From the NCBI RefSeq assembly GCF_009797935.1, contig NZ_VOLC01000032.1:1-45987 (forward strand): a DNA stretch of 45,987 nt, read 5' to 3'. The notes under the pieces are model-generated. The model did no database searches, was not told the origin of the DNA, and worked only from the letters and a program-made list of their open reading frames with translations. The position numbers and the translations under genes were made by a program. Source of the stretch: Lunatibacter salilacus (GTDB lineage: Bacteria > Bacteroidota > Bacteroidia > Cytophagales > Cyclobacteriaceae). This document shows, piece by piece, positions 9,585 through 17,649 of this stretch. Within the stretch, counting starts at the first letter, position 1, and each line of letters begins with the position of its first letter.

Positions 9585-9647
9585 TTTCATTTAAAGTAGC
9601 TGGATTGTCATTTCCGATCCGGAAACCCTCACTTCAATTGTTAACCC

Positions 9648-10868
9648 ATGGAAAAATACCGCGTTTCAGAAAGTTTGGAGATCCAATCTCCAATGGAATA
9701 CAATGGAGAGCTTTGTCCTGACCGATTTAAAGAAAACCATCATGTCATTACCACCGGTCAGCTCAAAAAGGGATTTCTAATCAACAGCAGCATGCGGCAT
9801 TTTTTAGAAAAATTTGATTCATTCAAAACCTTGGATGAGGTGGTATCGGAACTTGCTCTAGACCTTGGTACTGATAAATGCAGTCTATTTGAATATTGTG
9901 AGCCTATTTTTAAAATCCTTAAGAAAAAATCATTTTTAGTAAGCCAAAATAACATTGAAAACCAAAAACCAAGAGTACCACTTTTTGAAGCGGGGGATAC
10001 CTTGGGATGCTATAGAATCCTTTCTTTGATTTCGAATAAAAAGAATGTTGACCTATATAGGGTGAGAAAGGTTGGGGGCGTGCAACCATACGTTATCAAA
10101 TTATTGAACAGTCACAAGACAGAAAACACCAGACATTATAATAAGGAGTTAGCCCAGTTTAAGCATGAATATGGTTTGCTGTGCAAAGGCAAAACTGTCG
10201 ATAGTTTATGCAAGGCCTATCACTTTGACTTGGTAGAAGATAAATATGCCTATATCGTAATGGAGTGTATTGAAGGAGAGAGTTTACCCAGATTCCTAAG
10301 ACACCAGATCAATTTTCCTGAAAACGATGCGTACACCCTAGCTCACAAAATTTTAATAGAATTTACCCACCTGCATGACTCAAAAATTATCCACGGAGAT
10401 ATTCATCCTTCGAATATAATGGTAAAAAACAGTCAGGAGGTCAAAATCATAGATTTGGGGTTGGCCATTCACGAGGACCATGCGTTAAAGGAGGCTGTCA
10501 AAAAGGGTGGAGTCATGTATTATATGCCTCCGGAGCGAATCAATACGTCAAGTTTAAATAAATTCAGCAAACATCCTGACTACTATTCAGATGTCTATCA
10601 ACTTGGGTTAGTCTTGTATTTTATATTTTTCAGGACTGAACCCTTCCAGGGATTTATTTGGGAGGATCTGGCTGCAAGTATTATAAATAATCCAATTGTG
10701 TTCCCAAAACAAACCATGTGGCAATCTGAACTTAATCCCGATCTAATGAAGCTGATCGAACGGTGCGTTGATAAAAACCCCGAAACCAGATTTAAAAACA
10801 CCGAGGATATACTTATTCACTTCGAAAACCAAGTATTATCAGGAAAAGAAAGGAAGTACTATGCGTAG
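9648..10868 (+). CDS. RRE-like / Ser-Thr protein kinase fusion
   Basis: A 406-residue protein with two parts. Residues ~30-98 (HHVITTGQLKKGFLINSS, then helices to FKILKKKSFLV) have the PqqD-like pattern of a RiPP recognition element. Residues ~115-395 form a eukaryotic-like kinase: Lys151 (YVIKLL), Glu174, the catalytic loop HGDIHPSN (Asp251, Asn256), DLG in place of DFG (Asp269) and PPER (296-297). The glycine-rich loop is degenerate, as in some lanthionine-synthetase kinases, but no lyase or cyclase domain is present. The natural reading is that the N-terminus binds the precursor leader and the kinase phosphorylates serines of the core. It overlaps the exporter gene by 8 bp. No membrane segment is visible, so it should be cytosolic. 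Confidence 0.8.
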   Translation: MEKYRVSESLEIQSPMEYNGELCPDRFKENHHVITTGQLKKGFLINSSMRHFLEKFDSFKTLDEVVSELALDLGTDKCSLFEYCEPIFKILKKKSFLVSQNNIENQKPRVPLFEAGDTLGCYRILSLISNKKNVDLYRVRKVGGVQPYVIKLLNSHKTENTRHYNKELAQFKHEYGLLCKGKTVDSLCKAYHFDLVEDKYAYIVMECIEGESLPRFLRHQINFPENDAYTLAHKILIEFTHLHDSKIIHGDIHPSNIMVKNSQEVKIIDLGLAIHEDHALKEAVKKGGVMYYMPPERINTSSLNKFSKHPDYYSDVYQLGLVLYFIFFRTEPFQGFIWEDLAASIINNPIVFPKQTMWQSELNPDLMKLIERCVDKNPETRFKNTEDILIHFENQVLSGKERKYYA

Positions 10869-13287
10869 TGTGAATGAACAGCAACTGAAACACAATGATT
10901 GCGGCATCAGCGCTGCCAAGATTATTTACAACCTGCATAATATACCTGTAGGAAGGGAATATATCGAAGACAATATTTTTATTTCTGAAACAGGATCAAG
11001 TCTTCATGACATCAAAGATTTCTTTGAAAGCCAACATTTCGATGTGAAATTCAACCTACTCGATGTCAATAGCCTTAAGTTTGACAGCCAAAAGATAAAG
11101 GATGCGCTTCCCTGCATCCTATCCATCAAAAATAGAAAGGGCCTGCATTTTGTTGTTATCCAAGGCCTTAAAAACAAAAAACTCAAAATTTTGGACCCTG
11201 CGGACGGCCAGTCCTATTTATGGTCCTTTTCTGAATTGATGCATCGGGCACACTATGGTACGGTTAACTATGATTTGCTAGACAATACTGATATTATTCG
11301 GCAAATAGTCCACCAAGAATTGGGAGCGTACAACATTTCTTCGGAGAAAATCGACGAGTTGGATACAGATACAACTGTCAATAAGCTCACCTATTTTTCC
11401 TATCTGAAAGAAAATTTCGGATTTGCGAATGAGAGTGCCGAAAAGAATTTTTTGCAAGATTTACTGTTTAATCAGGATTTGAGCATGCTGCCCAAACAAT
11501 TCCGGGCTATGAAAATTAAAGCGTCAAAGATCAAGCTCAAGGTGCCGGTTGTGCTCACGATAAAAAAAGGTGCTTACTTGCATATTTCTGACAAAGCTAA
11601 TGCGTCCAATGACGGCATCCAAAATCCTTATTACCGGCTTTATAAGGAAATGTCTCCGTTCCATAAGCTTTGGGGCATATATATTGTCACTGCGATTTTG
11701 GTTTCTTTTTTTAGCCAGTTTACACTTTTCAAAAGTCAGGTGTTAATAGACCATGTGCTGCCGGACAGAGACCTAAACCTGCTTTTGTTTTTTGCATTTG
11801 GGTTGATGCTTTTTAAGATTTTCAACTTGATGATTGGGATTTATAAAAAGTACATCTCCATCCACTTGGAAAATATATTTGACAACTATTTTCTGACCTC
11901 ATTTGTCGAAAAGCTGAATATGTACCCGATCCGGTACATACAAACATTCAGTAGGGGAGACCTTACAGAACGAATCAAAGACAGTCTTAAGTTGAAGACT
12001 TTTTTTATCAAATTTTTCACAAGGATATTGATAGACGCCTTCGTTAGCATTGCCGCCCTCGTATTGATGTTTATCATTCATTGGAAGGTCACTTTAATTG
12101 TGGTGGCAGTTCTGGTCATATTTGTGGCTTGGTTTTACCTGATTACCCCTTTTATCCGATCAAATGAGAATCGTCGATTTTTTGAAAAATCAAACTTGTT
12201 TTCAGCACTTTTTGAAAATATAGATGGTCTTCAGGTCATAAAATCATTTCGGATGGAAACGGTGTTTCTACAAAGGTTGATTCCAAGAATCAAACAGATT
12301 CTGGCGATTCAAAAAAGGGTGAGGTACGTGGGTCTGGTCAACTCTGGAGTGGTCCATATTGTCATAACCATTGCTTCCACGATGATTCTCCTATTCCTTT
12401 CCCGAGGTGCCATACTATTTCAGGATATCACGGCAGGTCAGATCATCACCTATATTGCATTTTCCTCCCAGGTCTTTTCCGCTGTGAGGGGTATTTTGGA
12501 TGAAAGCCTTGATATACAGGAAAACGAAATCATCCTAAGCCGATATTTTGACTTTGGCAAAGAAGCGTACCGGGAACCCCAATCCATCCACCAAAAAATC
12601 ATAATCAGTGGCATTGAATGTATAGAATTCAATAACGTAGGTTTTAGCTATCTTCCTAATAAGCCGATATTAAGTAATCTGAACATTAAAATACATAGGG
12701 GGGAAAGGATCCATATGGAAGGCCGTAACGGAACCGGTAAAAGCACCTTTTGCAAGGTTCTCTCTTTACTATACCCGCCGGATACCGGAGAAATTTATCT
12801 CAACGGAGAGAAATTTTCTTTTTATCAACAAGGATCGATTCGAAAAAAAATCCTCTTGGTAAGCAATGAGGATATTCTTTTCAATGACACCTTGGGTTAC
12901 AATATGGCCTTTGAATACGATACCAATACAAGTACGGTGTTGGAACTGGCCAAGGAACTTGGCTTTTATGAATTCATTTCGGAGAAGACAGAAGGACTTG
13001 ATTTCATCATCAACGAACAAGGAAGAAACTTGTCGACTGGTCAGCGAAAAAAAATTCTACTTATGCGGGCATTCCTATCAAAAGCTGAATTGATCATTCT
13101 GGATGAAACCTTATCCGGAATAGACCGCGAGTCGCGGGAGAAAATCGAAAACTACATAAACCGACAGGTAGATAGATCTTTCATTATCATATCCCATGAG
13201 CCGTTGGAATATGTTTCGTTTACCCAAAAAATGATTGTCAAAGATGGAGCCATCGAACAACTACAACTACAGTATCAGGGAGCATAA
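10861..13287 (+). CDS. C39 peptidase-containing ABC transporter (PCAT)
   Basis: The ATG at 10861 overlaps the kinase stop (ATGCGTAG). The 808-residue product starts with a C39 bacteriocin-processing peptidase (Cys14 in NDCGISAA, His96 in GLHFVVI, Asp112 in LDPADG), then membrane helices (~285-540) and an ATPase with Walker A GRNGTGKST, signature LSTGQ, Walker B LIILDET and H-loop SHEP. It should cut the leader off the precursor during export. It is longer than the usual ~700-730 residues: about 120 residues between the peptidase and the first helix (about 165-285) include PVVLTIKKGAYLHISDKA, which looks like a degenerate second C39-like domain. An in-frame upstream start at 10768 lies inside the kinase and was rejected. 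Confidence 0.92.
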   Translation: MRSVNEQQLKHNDCGISAAKIIYNLHNIPVGREYIEDNIFISETGSSLHDIKDFFESQHFDVKFNLLDVNSLKFDSQKIKDALPCILSIKNRKGLHFVVIQGLKNKKLKILDPADGQSYLWSFSELMHRAHYGTVNYDLLDNTDIIRQIVHQELGAYNISSEKIDELDTDTTVNKLTYFSYLKENFGFANESAEKNFLQDLLFNQDLSMLPKQFRAMKIKASKIKLKVPVVLTIKKGAYLHISDKANASNDGIQNPYYRLYKEMSPFHKLWGIYIVTAILVSFFSQFTLFKSQVLIDHVLPDRDLNLLLFFAFGLMLFKIFNLMIGIYKKYISIHLENIFDNYFLTSFVEKLNMYPIRYIQTFSRGDLTERIKDSLKLKTFFIKFFTRILIDAFVSIAALVLMFIIHWKVTLIVVAVLVIFVAWFYLITPFIRSNENRRFFEKSNLFSALFENIDGLQVIKSFRMETVFLQRLIPRIKQILAIQKRVRYVGLVNSGVVHIVITIASTMILLFLSRGAILFQDITAGQIITYIAFSSQVFSAVRGILDESLDIQENEIILSRYFDFGKEAYREPQSIHQKIIISGIECIEFNNVGFSYLPNKPILSNLNIKIHRGERIHMEGRNGTGKSTFCKVLSLLYPPDTGEIYLNGEKFSFYQQGSIRKKILLVSNEDILFNDTLGYNMAFEYDTNTSTVLELAKELGFYEFISEKTEGLDFIINEQGRNLSTGQRKKILLMRAFLSKAELIILDETLSGIDRESREKIENYINRQVDRSFIIISHEPLEYVSFTQKMIVKDGAIEQLQLQYQGA

Positions 13288-14470
13288 GTTTACCATCTGG
13301 TTTTTCCGAAGCCTTATCTTCATTACTATGATGGTATTGATTCTGTTTTTCAGCATTCGAATCAACGATTCAGTCACCATCCGGGAGGGGGAAATCATTG
13401 CCAACAACCCCCAAATTGATCTAAAAGCCCCATTCGATGGACAATTTAAGGCGATTCTAACCAGAGAGGGAAAATCAGTCAGTGCGGGGGATACCCTGAT
13501 CATCTTGGAAAACCGGGAATTGGTCGCCCAAAAAAGCAAAATAGAACATGAATTGGAATACTTAAAGGCAAGAGTACAGTCCATTGGCGGACTTCAGTCC
13601 GCATTAAACAAAAAGATCAGCACTTATGCGAGCAGCAATCAAATTTCCTCTCAGAAGCTGGAACTAGACACCAAATTGCTGGAAAGCCACCTAGAGATGA
13701 CTGCCTACCAATTTGAACTCATGAAAGGTAGGCTGGAATCAGCCAAAGAAAAATACGAAGGGGACTCCATTTTATTCCATAAGGATATGTTGAGCAAGTA
13801 TGAGTTCAACGATACCAGAGATGCGTACTTGGCCCTCAAAGAACGGATTGCCCAGGTAGAAGATGAAAGTATGACTTATGGGAGCGAAAAACAATTGGCA
13901 AAAAACGCTTATCAAAAGATGGAAAATGAGTTGGCCCTCGGCAGGCTGGAATTGGAAGAAAGTCTAAATACACTAAAGCAGACAAAAATTGAATTGCAAA
14001 ACCAAATCAGACTCGCAGATGCAACAAAGGCTCAAGTAGACAATGATTTGGATTTGCAGTATATAATAGCGGAAGAATATGGGACTGTAAACTTTCTGTT
14101 CAACACCAAGCTGTCTAGTAACCTGATTCAAAAAGGTGATTTGCTGGCAAGCATCGCTCCCGAGACCGTAAATTACTATGCCAAAGTTACGGTCCCTGAA
14201 AGGGAATTGCCCTACCTCGTGAAGGGTTTACCCGCAAGATTGAAACTTGACGCTTTTAATCAATATCAGTATGGTACGCTTGAAGGAACTTTGGATTTTA
14301 TAGCAGAAAGGAAAGAGAATGAATTTTTCTACGCACATATAAAACTTCCAGAGGAAACTTCTTTAACCCTTCGTTCCGGGTACGCTGTAAGAGGTGAGAT
14401 TATTTTAAGCAGGAGGTCGATTTACGAAATGTTTGTGAAAAAAATCTTCAATAAAATTGACGGATCATGA
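13244..14470 (+). CDS. HlyD-family membrane fusion protein
   Basis: A periplasmic adaptor of about 408 residues linking the PCAT exporter to an outer-membrane channel. It has one N-terminal membrane helix (FRSLIFITMMVLILFFSI), a lipoyl-like half-motif (DLKAPFDGQFKAILTREGKSVSAGDTLI), a long coiled-coil hairpin (about residues 80-265), and a beta-barrel region ending in YAVRGEIILSRRSIYEM. I chose the ATG at 13244 (MEPSNNYNYS); a TTG four codons earlier is possible. Either start overlaps the end of the exporter gene by 44-53 bp, and its stop overlaps the next start (ATGA), so translational coupling is likely. Confidence 0.9.
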   Translation: MEPSNNYNYSIREHKFTIWFFRSLIFITMMVLILFFSIRINDSVTIREGEIIANNPQIDLKAPFDGQFKAILTREGKSVSAGDTLIILENRELVAQKSKIEHELEYLKARVQSIGGLQSALNKKISTYASSNQISSQKLELDTKLLESHLEMTAYQFELMKGRLESAKEKYEGDSILFHKDMLSKYEFNDTRDAYLALKERIAQVEDESMTYGSEKQLAKNAYQKMENELALGRLELEESLNTLKQTKIELQNQIRLADATKAQVDNDLDLQYIIAEEYGTVNFLFNTKLSSNLIQKGDLLASIAPETVNYYAKVTVPERELPYLVKGLPARLKLDAFNQYQYGTLEGTLDFIAERKENEFFYAHIKLPEETSLTLRSGYAVRGEIILSRRSIYEMFVKKIFNKIDGS

Positions 14471-15792
14471 GATGGTTAATGACATTCATGACAGGTCTGG
14501 GTGTCCTTTGTTTGCAGGCCCAAGCGCAGACTTCGCTATCGTTGGAGGACTGCTACAGGCTTGCAATGGAGCAAAACCTGACCATTCAGCAATTCCAAAA
14601 TGACGTGCGAATACAGGAAATTGAAAAATCAACTGCCCAGTTTCAGTTACTTCCCTCGCTTACCTATGATATGAATCATTATTTTTCCTTTGGAAAAAAT
14701 ATTGACCCCGTTACCAATTCTTTTGCTTTTGAGCGCTTTAGTGGTGGCGAAATGGGATTAAGTCTGAGGATGACGATATTTTCCGGTTTCAGAAATCTAC
14801 TTTCGATAAAACAACAGGAGTTTGGAATCCAGGAGGCGCTTTACATCCAAAAAGCGGCTGAATTGGATTTGAAATTTTCATTAACCCAGCTGTATGCCGA
14901 TCAAATCCTTTTAGAGGAAAAGATAAAGGTGATTCAAAGCAATATCGAAACGCTGGAAAATGAGTTAAATATCATTTATGAAAAAGTTGAAATCGGGAGG
15001 CTTTCCCAATACGAAGCCTATACCTTCGAAGCCAGGGTAAGCACCGAAAAGGCAGAATACCTCCAAGTAAAGAATGAGTCTGCGGTCGTCCTGCAAAAAA
15101 TCCGGGAATTGTTAAATTTACCTGTTGATACATCTTTTTCCCTAACCCCTGTAGATACTTCAGAAATTGAGAAAATCTACTATAATCCCATCTATGAAGG
15201 GGAGATTTTAAAACTTATCCGTCAAAACCACCCCGCTCTACGACAATCTGACGCTCAAATAAAAGTATCAGAAATGATCTTAAAAGTTGCAAATCGGAGC
15301 TTTTTCCCAACCTTGCGCATAGGGGGAAGTGTGTTCTCCAATTACAATGTGAATCTAGGAAACAGCCAAAACGGCGAGATGTTTCTCCCTCAACAGGTTC
15401 AAAATAACCTAGGCCAATATTTGAGTTTTAACCTGAGTATACCTGTTTTTACCCAAATGGGAAACATGAATCGAGTCAAACAGGAAAAAATCAACTTACA
15501 CACTAACCGCTTGCGGAGGACTGAACAGGAAAATGCCGTTGTATCTTCCACCCTTCAGTTGATTAATGACTTTAACACATCCAGAGAACGCTATATCATC
15601 ACCCGTGAGGCATGGGAAAAAAATATATTGTCCTATACCTTGCAGGAGGAAAAATACAGGCTGGGAAAAATCAGCTCTGTGGAATTACTAACCGCAAGGG
15701 ATATTCTAAACGATTCAAACGCCGCCTTTTTACAATCGAAGTTGGCCTTGTATTTCAGCCATCTTTTACTGGATCTAATTGATAAAATTTAA
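14467..15792 (+). CDS. TolC-like outer membrane efflux protein
   Basis: The 441-residue product has a signal peptide (LGVLCLQAQAQ) followed by SLSLEDCYRLAMEQNLTIQQ, the usual opening of outer-membrane efflux proteins, and two duplicated helical-hairpin/strand halves (second half from about residue 235, ILKLIRQNHPALRQSDAQI). It would form the outer-membrane exit of a type I secretion machine with the PCAT and HlyD proteins. The start overlaps the HlyD stop by 4 bp and the phosphatase follows after 2 bp, so all six genes read as one transcription unit. Confidence 0.92.
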   Translation: MRWLMTFMTGLGVLCLQAQAQTSLSLEDCYRLAMEQNLTIQQFQNDVRIQEIEKSTAQFQLLPSLTYDMNHYFSFGKNIDPVTNSFAFERFSGGEMGLSLRMTIFSGFRNLLSIKQQEFGIQEALYIQKAAELDLKFSLTQLYADQILLEEKIKVIQSNIETLENELNIIYEKVEIGRLSQYEAYTFEARVSTEKAEYLQVKNESAVVLQKIRELLNLPVDTSFSLTPVDTSEIEKIYYNPIYEGEILKLIRQNHPALRQSDAQIKVSEMILKVANRSFFPTLRIGGSVFSNYNVNLGNSQNGEMFLPQQVQNNLGQYLSFNLSIPVFTQMGNMNRVKQEKINLHTNRLRRTEQENAVVSSTLQLINDFNTSRERYIITREAWEKNILSYTLQEEKYRLGKISSVELLTARDILNDSNAAFLQSKLALYFSHLLLDLIDKI

Positions 15793-15794
15793 AC

Positions 15795-16568
15795 ATGAGT
15801 TACGAAATCAACCTCTATCCACCTCAATGCTTCTCCGGAATTGGCAAAAAGGAAACCAATGAGGACTATATCATTCCTTCTGACAATAGTGCCGTGTGTG
15901 ACAGGAATGCATTTTTTTGTTGTGACGGCGTTGGGGGTTCTCCTTTTGGAGAGATTGCCTCCAAAATTGTTTGTGAGTCCATGGAAGAGTTTTTTCAAAC
16001 AAACCCCAACATTATCCATAATGAATCAGTTATGAACGTTGCAGTCAGGTACGCCAGAGAAAAATTAAGAGATTATGAAAATAATCATCCCGAAACCCGG
16101 GGAATGAAGACGACAATGACTGCTGTATGCTTCCATCAGGACGGCGCTACGTTAGCTTGGATGGGAGATTCTAGGATCTATCAGGTACGGGATGGCAAGA
16201 TCCTTTACCAGACATGGGACCATTCATATGTCAATACCTTGGTAGAGCAAGGCCTTCTGTCCTTAGATAAAAGGAGAACTCACCCAAAAAGAAATTCAAT
16301 TACAAGAACGCTAAGCACCGCAAAATCTGATCGAATTCCAGAGGTGAAAATGATTAAGGATATCAAAGTAAACGATTATTTCCTTCTTTGTACCGACGGG
16401 CTTTTAGAGCAGGAGAGGGATAAACATATTGAATGTTGGTTATCTGAATCCGAAAAACTGGAACAGATAAAAGGAATCATATTAAATCATTGTCGGGACA
16501 AAACGCAGGACAATTTCTCTATGATATTGGTAAAAATTAAAAGTATAAATCGCAGGTTTTCCAGTTGA
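15795..16568 (+). CDS. PP2C-family protein phosphatase
   Basis: A 257-residue metal-dependent Ser/Thr phosphatase. The metal-binding PP2C motifs are present: GIGKKETNED (Glu23, Asp24), CCDGVGGS (Asp44), KTTMTAV, AWMGDSRIY, LLCTDGL and QDNFSMI. No signal or membrane segment is seen, so it works in the cytosol like the kinase. Placed 2 bp after the channel gene, it closes the operon. It could reverse phosphorylation of the kinase itself or of the serine-rich precursor, for example to release it for export or recycle it. That partnership is inferred from adjacency; family membership is clear. Confidence 0.9.
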   Translation: MSYEINLYPPQCFSGIGKKETNEDYIIPSDNSAVCDRNAFFCCDGVGGSPFGEIASKIVCESMEEFFQTNPNIIHNESVMNVAVRYAREKLRDYENNHPETRGMKTTMTAVCFHQDGATLAWMGDSRIYQVRDGKILYQTWDHSYVNTLVEQGLLSLDKRRTHPKRNSITRTLSTAKSDRIPEVKMIKDIKVNDYFLLCTDGLLEQERDKHIECWLSESEKLEQIKGIILNHCRDKTQDNFSMILVKIKSINRRFSS

Positions 16569-16700
16569 TTAATACCTCCCGACAAGATTTGCTCCATTAA
16601 ACATTAGTAGAATAGCCAAAAACGGAATAGTTATTGGTATTCACGTAAGTCATTAACTGTCGGCCAACATATTCACGATATATACTATTGTATTTCAAGT

Positions 16701-17618
16701 ATGGAAAAGAAAAAATATACATTAAATGTCCTTCTGTTCACGCTCTTTTTACCATTTGCATTACATTCATGCGGGTCAGCTGATGATGCATTGACAGAAA
16801 ACTTAGGTTTACCGGGTGGAAGCGGCAGTACATTTAACTGCTCGGGTTTTTCTTACACCGACACACTCTTTTTTATCAATGAGCAACAGCAACAGCTCAT
16901 ATCCCCGGTAACAGCGCTTTCGGGTACGTTTTCCGTAATTCCGGAAGGATTGGCTGTTGACCCCCTAACAGGAGATATTGACGTAAACGCAAGCGAAACA
17001 GGATTGAAGTATGAGATCACTTTTACTCCTTCAAATGGAGCACCTGCCTGTAATGTGTTTTTGACAATAAGTGGTATCAATTATTTAGACCAGATTTATG
17101 TCTTAGACCAGGGCGAAACCCAAGCCTTTCCTATTTACAACGGCATCGCTGCGGCTATGATACCTTGTGATGACGATGACGACGACGATGACGACGATGA
17201 CGATGATGACGACGACGACGACGACGATGATGACGACGATTGCGAATTTGATGCAACAGGTCCTGATAGCCAGAATTTGGCGGATATTGGGGTATCTATC
17301 AACTCTTCCAATGGGGCGATTAATCTAGAAAGAACTCTGAACAATGGGGCATTAGGTTCCTCGCCCGCTAATGGTACGTTCTCCGATTTTAAAATGTACT
17401 ACCGGTTAGACGATGCCAGTTTGAGAGCGTTGAACAGCATTGATATTCGGATTTATTATTATGAAACGTCCGCCGATATTCCCCAAAGCCTATTGGATGA
17501 AATTGGGGAAAAAAGGAATCAGATATTGGGTCAACAACTACCTAATCTAAGGGTAGCCCGTATGTTAAGCGTAAAACCAAGGCCTCCATATTTACTCATT
17601 GTCTCCAGACTACAGTAA
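16701..17618 (+). CDS. Lipoprotein with a 24-Asp tract between two cysteines
   Basis: A 305-residue product with a lipoprotein signal (LLFTLFLPFALHSC, Cys24 as lipidated residue). Residues ~45-130 resemble putative-Ig/cadherin-like repeats of Bacteroidota surface proteins (IPEGLAVDPLTGDI). Residues 157-180 are 24 consecutive Asp, bounded by Cys156 and Cys181; the codons mix GAT and GAC freely, so the acid run is kept as protein, not as a simple DNA slip. The rest (~181-305) is an unrecognised region. It lies 132 bp after the phosphatase and 31 bp before the CHAT gene, in the same direction. A divalent-cation or mineral-binding role is a guess from composition. Confidence 0.75.
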   Translation: MEKKKYTLNVLLFTLFLPFALHSCGSADDALTENLGLPGGSGSTFNCSGFSYTDTLFFINEQQQQLISPVTALSGTFSVIPEGLAVDPLTGDIDVNASETGLKYEITFTPSNGAPACNVFLTISGINYLDQIYVLDQGETQAFPIYNGIAAAMIPCDDDDDDDDDDDDDDDDDDDDDDDDCEFDATGPDSQNLADIGVSINSSNGAINLERTLNNGALGSSPANGTFSDFKMYYRLDDASLRALNSIDIRIYYYETSADIPQSLLDEIGEKRNQILGQQLPNLRVARMLSVKPRPPYLLIVSRLQ

Positions 17619-17649
17619 TGTATATGAATTATCATTTCTCTAAAAATAG

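Noticed and set aside
9648-13287. Class III/IV lanthipeptide synthetase
   Set aside because: No phospho-Ser lyase or LanC-like cyclase domain is found in the kinase protein or in the neighbouring genes.
17135-17344. Minus-strand open frame encoding a poly-Ser protein
   Set aside because: It is the antisense shadow of the poly-Asp tract (GAT/GAC read backwards as TCA/TCG/TCC-like serines) and has no start or family signal of its own.
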